Positions 49,415 to 52,765 of a stretch of DNA of 52,765 nt are shown one piece after another. Every line of letters starts with the position of its first letter. Within the stretch, counting starts at the first letter, position 1. The translations under genes were made by a program, and so were the position numbers. The notes beneath the pieces were generated by a model. That model ran no database searches, was not told where the DNA came from, and saw only the letters and a program-made list of their open reading frames with translations. The stretch lies in IMG/VR virus record IMGVR_UViG_3300009194_000002, positions 1 to 52,765 of that record; one strand, written 5' to 3'. The DNA is from a virus.

Positions 49415-50395
49415 ATGAGCAGTCAATATAAAACACCGCAGTTAAAGCTTAATGACTGGGTAGGTATCGACCGTGTAGAACGTAAAGATTGGGTAAATGA
49501 TAATAAGATATTAGAAAAAGTAATAAGTACAGGTTTTATAGATTTTGAACCTGTAAGCTATGTATCAAGTAACCAGTTTACTGTACCAGAAGACCAAACT
49601 AGTATTTTTATAACTAACAGAAGAATAAAAGCTGAAATAAACGCTAATTTTTTGTATTCTTCTGTAGAAAACGTAGTTTATAATTCTACTGACGACCTAA
49701 CTACTGTAACGATTAAAGATAATATCCTAACTTCTGACTTAAATAGTATAGGTTACGGGAATATAATACCTGGAAATAGCGGCAATTTACCGTTAGAGGC
49801 CTTACAAGATACTGTAAGTAACCTTATATCAGCTGGAAATAATATCGATTTGAATTATGATGATGTAAATAACCAATTAATTATAAGTGTTAACGGTACA
49901 GCCCTTAATGCAGATACTTTAGATGGTAAGCATTTATCTGAAATAATCAGCACTGCTGTTCCACCAGGAACAGTAATATGGAGAGCAGTTAATAATATTC
50001 CTAATGGGTATTTAGAATGTAACGGGGCTGAACTATCAAGGACTACTTATTCTGATTTATTTGGTGAAATTGGAACTGTTTTTGGATCAGGTGATGGGAG
50101 CACAACTTTTAATTTGCCTGATCTTCGCGGTGAATTTGTTAGAGGATTTGATAATGGTCGGGGTGTTGATAGTGGTAGAGATTTTGGAAGTTGGCAAGAT
50201 TTTGGTTTAAAACTACCTTTCCCTATAAGGCAGCCGCCTGATGGATTTACTACAGATGGTACGCTAAATAATGTCCCTTTAAGTTTTACTGTTAGTGATG
50301 ACATACCGAATCCACATTTAAAAGAAGATTGGGAAAATTTAGTAGATGAAATAAGATCAAGGAATGTTGCTTTACTACCATTAATTAAATATTAA
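49415..50395 (+). CDS. Tail fibre with collar domain (326 aa)
   Basis: Residues 185 to 262 form a phage tail collar domain: PPGTVIWRA, NGYLECNGAELSRTTYSDLF, FNLPDLRGEFVRGFDNGRG. The end reads EIRSRNVALLPLIKY, a usual fibre tip. From about 49990 codon choice turns more AT-rich than in the baseplate genes, which suggests exchange of the tip. Ribosome site AAAGGAGG is a perfect one. It should bind the host surface. Confidence 0.85.
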   Translation: MSSQYKTPQLKLNDWVGIDRVERKDWVNDNKILEKVISTGFIDFEPVSYVSSNQFTVPEDQTSIFITNRRIKAEINANFLYSSVENVVYNSTDDLTTVTIKDNILTSDLNSIGYGNIIPGNSGNLPLEALQDTVSNLISAGNNIDLNYDDVNNQLIISVNGTALNADTLDGKHLSEIISTAVPPGTVIWRAVNNIPNGYLECNGAELSRTTYSDLFGEIGTVFGSGDGSTTFNLPDLRGEFVRGFDNGRGVDSGRDFGSWQDFGLKLPFPIRQPPDGFTTDGTLNNVPLSFTVSDDIPNPHLKEDWENLVDEIRSRNVALLPLIKY

Positions 50396-50407
50396 GGAGG
50401 TTAATTA

Positions 50408-50923
50408 ATGAAGATATATCATTACAGTCGAGATAAGTATGAGTTTTTGACAGAAGGTGAAGCAAGAGAAAATCCTTTGGAAAAAGCAAAGCATCTTATC
50501 CCAGCTTTTGCTACTGATATTGAACCACCTTCATTAAGTGAAAATGAAGTAGCAATATTTAATGAAAGTACAGAAAGTTGGGAAGTGAAAGCTGATTATA
50601 GAGGGGAAAACTTTTATTATAAAGATACTGGTAAAAAAATAGAAATCGAACAAATAGGCGAAGTAGGAAATGAATTAACTGATATCACCCCTCCTCAAAC
50701 TTCGGTAAATGAAAGAGCTATATTTAATCACGATATAAATGAGTGGGAAATTAAAGTTGATTATGTTGGTAGAAAATATTTTAATGAAAATGGAGTTGAA
50801 GTTGAAATTACAGAAATAGGAGTTGAGCCAGACCCGTCTTGGTTTAATACTTATGAAGAATATAGAATAGCTGAGCTAGAAAATGCTTTAGCAGATATAA
50901 TAGGTGGTGGTACAAGTGCTTAA
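50408..50923 (+). CDS. Tail fibre assembly-like protein with two repeats (171 aa)
   Basis: Two repeats of about 45 residues (near 45-90 and 95-140) share PP.....NE.AIFN....EWE.K.DY.G..[FY][YF]. This make-up and the place after the fibre gene fit fibre chaperones, sometimes part of the fibre. The codon use is AT-rich, like the fibre tip. AAGGAGGTT lies upstream. Confidence 0.75.
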   Translation: MKIYHYSRDKYEFLTEGEARENPLEKAKHLIPAFATDIEPPSLSENEVAIFNESTESWEVKADYRGENFYYKDTGKKIEIEQIGEVGNELTDITPPQTSVNERAIFNHDINEWEIKVDYVGRKYFNENGVEVEITEIGVEPDPSWFNTYEEYRIAELENALADIIGGGTSA

Positions 50924-51062
50924 ACCATTTCAAATTAATATATTTGTAAGAGTTGTTAAAAGAAAAGTTGAGACAGAAGGTAGAACTGCGGCTGATATTT
51001 TAGATAATGATTATCCTGCATTAACAGATACTGACAAGAATAACATTCTTTCAAAAATATAG
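50916..51062 (+). CDS. Small tail-associated protein (48 aa)
   Basis: Starts at GTG 50916 with AGGTGG upstream and overlaps the previous gene by 8 bases. The end reads DYPALTDTDKNNILSKI. A small gene at this place is common (XkdX-like position). AT-rich like the two genes before it; they were probably gained together. Confidence 0.65.
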   Translation: MLKPFQINIFVRVVKRKVETEGRTAADILDNDYPALTDTDKNNILSKI

Positions 51063-51092
51063 AAACTTATATAATTATAGGGGGCGTAGTTA

Positions 51093-51458
51093 ATGGGCGA
51101 CACTAATAACAGCAGAAATAGTAATAACGGGGATTGTAACCAACCCTGCGCAGATTTACAGAGGTTAAAGGAAAAGTTTAACGGTTACGGGGAAAGGCTT
51201 AGTAAAGTAGAATACGCTACAGATAAAAACGAAGAAAATATAAGCAGTCTACAGATGGCCCAGGCAGAAATTAAAACATATATAGAAGGGTTCGGAACTA
51301 AGCTTGATAATTTAGAAAGTAGGCTTTTTACATACCTGGAAGGGATAAGTAAAACTAACCGCCAGGACAACGAGGACTGGCGGGAATATACACTTAAAGT
51401 AATCAAGTGGACGATAGCCGCACTTATTGGTTACTTTGTAGCAAAGGGAGGTTTTTAA
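51093..51458 (+). CDS. XhlA-like membrane protein (121 aa)
   Basis: The coiled coil at 25 to 90 and the C-terminal membrane segment (WTIAALIGYFVAKGGF) match XhlA-type proteins of PBSX, which help lysis. It lies before the amidase. Two Cys lie near the N-terminus. AGGGGGCG upstream. Confidence 0.8.
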   Translation: MGDTNNSRNSNNGDCNQPCADLQRLKEKFNGYGERLSKVEYATDKNEENISSLQMAQAEIKTYIEGFGTKLDNLESRLFTYLEGISKTNRQDNEDWREYTLKVIKWTIAALIGYFVAKGGF

Positions 51459-51461
51459 GAT

Positions 51462-52199
51462 ATGAAGCCAGAAAATATCACGATCTTTATTGACGACGGT
51501 CACGGTATAGAAACGCCAGGGAAGCGGACCCCTGGCGGGACCCGTGAAAACGAGTTCAACCGACCTACAGCTGTAAAACTTAGGACCCTGGCCGAGAATT
51601 TAGGTTTTAATGTTACAATGGTAGCGCCAGAGTTAGAGGACGTGTCCCTGGAAAAGCGCGTAAATAGGGCTAATACAGCTTTTAAGTCTTTAGGGTCTAA
51701 TCATAAGGCGATTTACGTAAGTATTCATTTTAACGCCGCAGGTGAAGGCTGGTCCGGTGCAGAGGGTATAGAAACCTTTCACTACCCAGGATCGGCAGAA
51801 GGTAGAAAACTAGCCGCGGCAGTACAGCAGGAATTAATTAAGGGAACGCCGCAGAGGAACAGAGGTATTAAAGAAGGTAACTTTTATGTATTAAAGGAAA
51901 CTTTACCGCCGGCTATCTTAGTCGAGGGCGGGTTTATGACTAATAAGGACGAAGCTTCTTTAATACTAGACACGGAATTCCAGAATGAAACAGCCAAAGA
52001 GATCTTAGACGGGATCTGTAAGTATTTTAAGATTACTAAAAATAAAAAGGAAGATCTACAGCTACAGCTTGACAGGGAATACAGCCGCCGGGTGGTAGCA
52101 GAAAGAGAAGTAGAGGACCTTAAAAAAGAGACCAAAGAGTATGAAAACTTCTTTAATAACTTCCAGAAGTTTTTAAATAAAGCTAAGGGGGCTAAATAA
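51462..52199 (+). CDS. N-acetylmuramoyl-L-alanine amidase (endolysin), Amidase_3 type (245 aa)
   Basis: IFIDDGHG near the start carries the first zinc His, VSIHFNA near 86 the second, and ILVEGGFMTN near 147 the catalytic Glu of Amidase_3. The C-terminal 60 residues are coiled coil instead of a known wall-binding domain. It should cleave peptidoglycan for release. No signal peptide, so a holin is needed. Confidence 0.9.
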   Translation: MKPENITIFIDDGHGIETPGKRTPGGTRENEFNRPTAVKLRTLAENLGFNVTMVAPELEDVSLEKRVNRANTAFKSLGSNHKAIYVSIHFNAAGEGWSGAEGIETFHYPGSAEGRKLAAAVQQELIKGTPQRNRGIKEGNFYVLKETLPPAILVEGGFMTNKDEASLILDTEFQNETAKEILDGICKYFKITKNKKEDLQLQLDREYSRRVVAEREVEDLKKETKEYENFFNNFQKFLNKAKGAK

Positions 52200-52573
52200 T
52201 GGATATTAATTGGCAGTTAGTTTTAAACGTAGCTTTAGGTTTAATACCGGCTATTTCTATACTGATCGGAATTTTACTTAAAGTGCGGCCAGAACTTAAG
52301 GTTTTTGTAGCTAAGGGTTACAGGTGGCTTAACATTGTAAGTAAGGTTTTAGATCAGATCGAGGATAATTTCGAAAACCTACCTTACATAAACACAGTCG
52401 ATGACGTAGTAGAACAGATTATATCAGAGCTGGAACAGGCAGGTTTTAAACCCACATATAAGGATAAGAAGGAAATTAAGAAGCTAGCGGAAAATAATTT
52501 CAAGAAAAAAGAAGGCTGGAAATTAGACTTAAATAATGAAGCGGTTAAAATAAATTACATACATAAAGAATGA
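52199..52573 (+). CDS. Holin-like protein, single membrane segment (124 aa)
   Basis: One membrane segment (residues 6 to 28, NVALGLIPAISILIGILLK) then a charged helical tail with DNFENLPYINTVDDVVE. This resembles LL-H-type phage holins or lysis helpers. ATG overlaps the amidase stop. It is the last gene of the late half. Confidence 0.7.
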   Translation: MDINWQLVLNVALGLIPAISILIGILLKVRPELKVFVAKGYRWLNIVSKVLDQIEDNFENLPYINTVDDVVEQIISELEQAGFKPTYKDKKEIKKLAENNFKKKEGWKLDLNNEAVKINYIHKE

Positions 52574-52595
52574 CAGCAAAGTAAGCAAACCCCAG

Positions 52596-52627
52596 AGATC
52601 CCGGACTAAAAACCCGGGATCTTTTTA
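52596..52627 (+). terminator. Terminator of the late half
   Basis: AGATCCCGG (52596-52604) pairs perfectly with CCGGGATCT (52614-52622), followed by TTTTAA. It closes the late genes just before repeat copy A. Confidence 0.9.
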
Positions 52628-52629
52628 AT

Positions 52630-52765
52630 TTTCCAGCTTTTTAAATCAAGACCGTTAAACCCTAAGATCTTATAGTACTATTAACTATTAATAATACTAC
52701 TACTATACTATAACTATTATTATATTATTATATTATATTATATATAGTATTATTAGTATTAGTAC
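52630..52765. repeat. Duplicated AT-rich element, copy A (left part)
   Basis: Runs from TTCCAG after the late terminator to the end of the contig and continues at 1-205. It matches 27531-27660: shared TTCCAG, ATCAAG, AGTACTATTAACTATTA and the long TACTACTACTATACTATAAC stretch. The AT part can fold back on GTAGTA-type sequence after the join. No gene is seen here. Confidence 0.9.

Noticed and set aside
1-52765. Integrase or attachment site for lysogeny
   Set aside because: No tyrosine or serine recombinase pattern and no tRNA-like att sequence was seen, so I call no integration module despite the XRE-type regulator.

Overview
The window is the genome, complete or nearly so, of a tailed double-stranded DNA phage with a contractile tail of the PBSX/Xkd type. 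All genes I accept read on the + strand. The first 31 bases are repeated exactly as the last 31, so the contig probably closes into a circle. The host is most likely a low-GC Bacillota (Firmicutes). The signs are near-perfect TTGACT-17-TATAAT promoters, purine-rich ribosome binding sites before almost every gene, and Firmicutes-type structural genes: SPP1-like portal and MuF, then XkdK, M, N, P, Q, S, T and U relatives. Many proteins are rich in Glu and Asp, which would fit a salt-loving host such as Halanaerobiales, but that is only a guess. I saw no integrase, tRNA gene or CRISPR array.

The genome has two transcribed halves, each ending in a strong intrinsic terminator. Each terminator is followed by a copy of a roughly 0.3 kb AT-rich element that carries a fixed G6AG5 / C7TC3 motif pair. 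One copy spans the contig junction (52630 to 52765 and 1 to 205). The other lies at 27531 to 27836.

Early half (216 to 27516). Two near-identical promoters (216 and 1163) drive small genes, including a ribbon-helix-helix protein and an XRE-type repressor-like protein. A third promoter (3137) opens the replication and recombination block. In order this holds a Rad50/SbcC N-half with a zinc hook, an HNH endonuclease, a small coiled-coil protein, the Rad50 C-half, an Mre11/SbcD nuclease, a zinc-ribbon protein, a RecU-like resolvase, a DEAH helicase, a triple-HTH protein, a very large fusion of an archaeo-eukaryotic primase with an MCM-like helicase, a family A DNA polymerase and a dCTP deaminase. 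Then follow many small or unrecognised genes, a 3D-domain wall-active protein with another gene nested inside it, and a metallopeptidase with a degenerate duplicate domain.

Late half (27922 to 52627). It runs: small terminase, a four-unit 47-bp tandem repeat, large terminase, portal, a MuF protein fused to an HExxH domain, scaffold, decoration protein, major capsid, head-tail joining proteins, tail sheath, tube, chaperone (with a classic -1 frameshift site), tape measure, LysM protein, baseplate hub and wedge proteins, tail fibre, XhlA-like protein, amidase and holin-like protein.

Most notable are the duplicated element splitting the two halves, a 55-nt early transcript segment complementary to the late tandem repeat, the primase-MCM fusion, the nested gene at 23201, and two apparent frameshifts at A-runs. 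Functions come from motifs read by eye. No database search was run.
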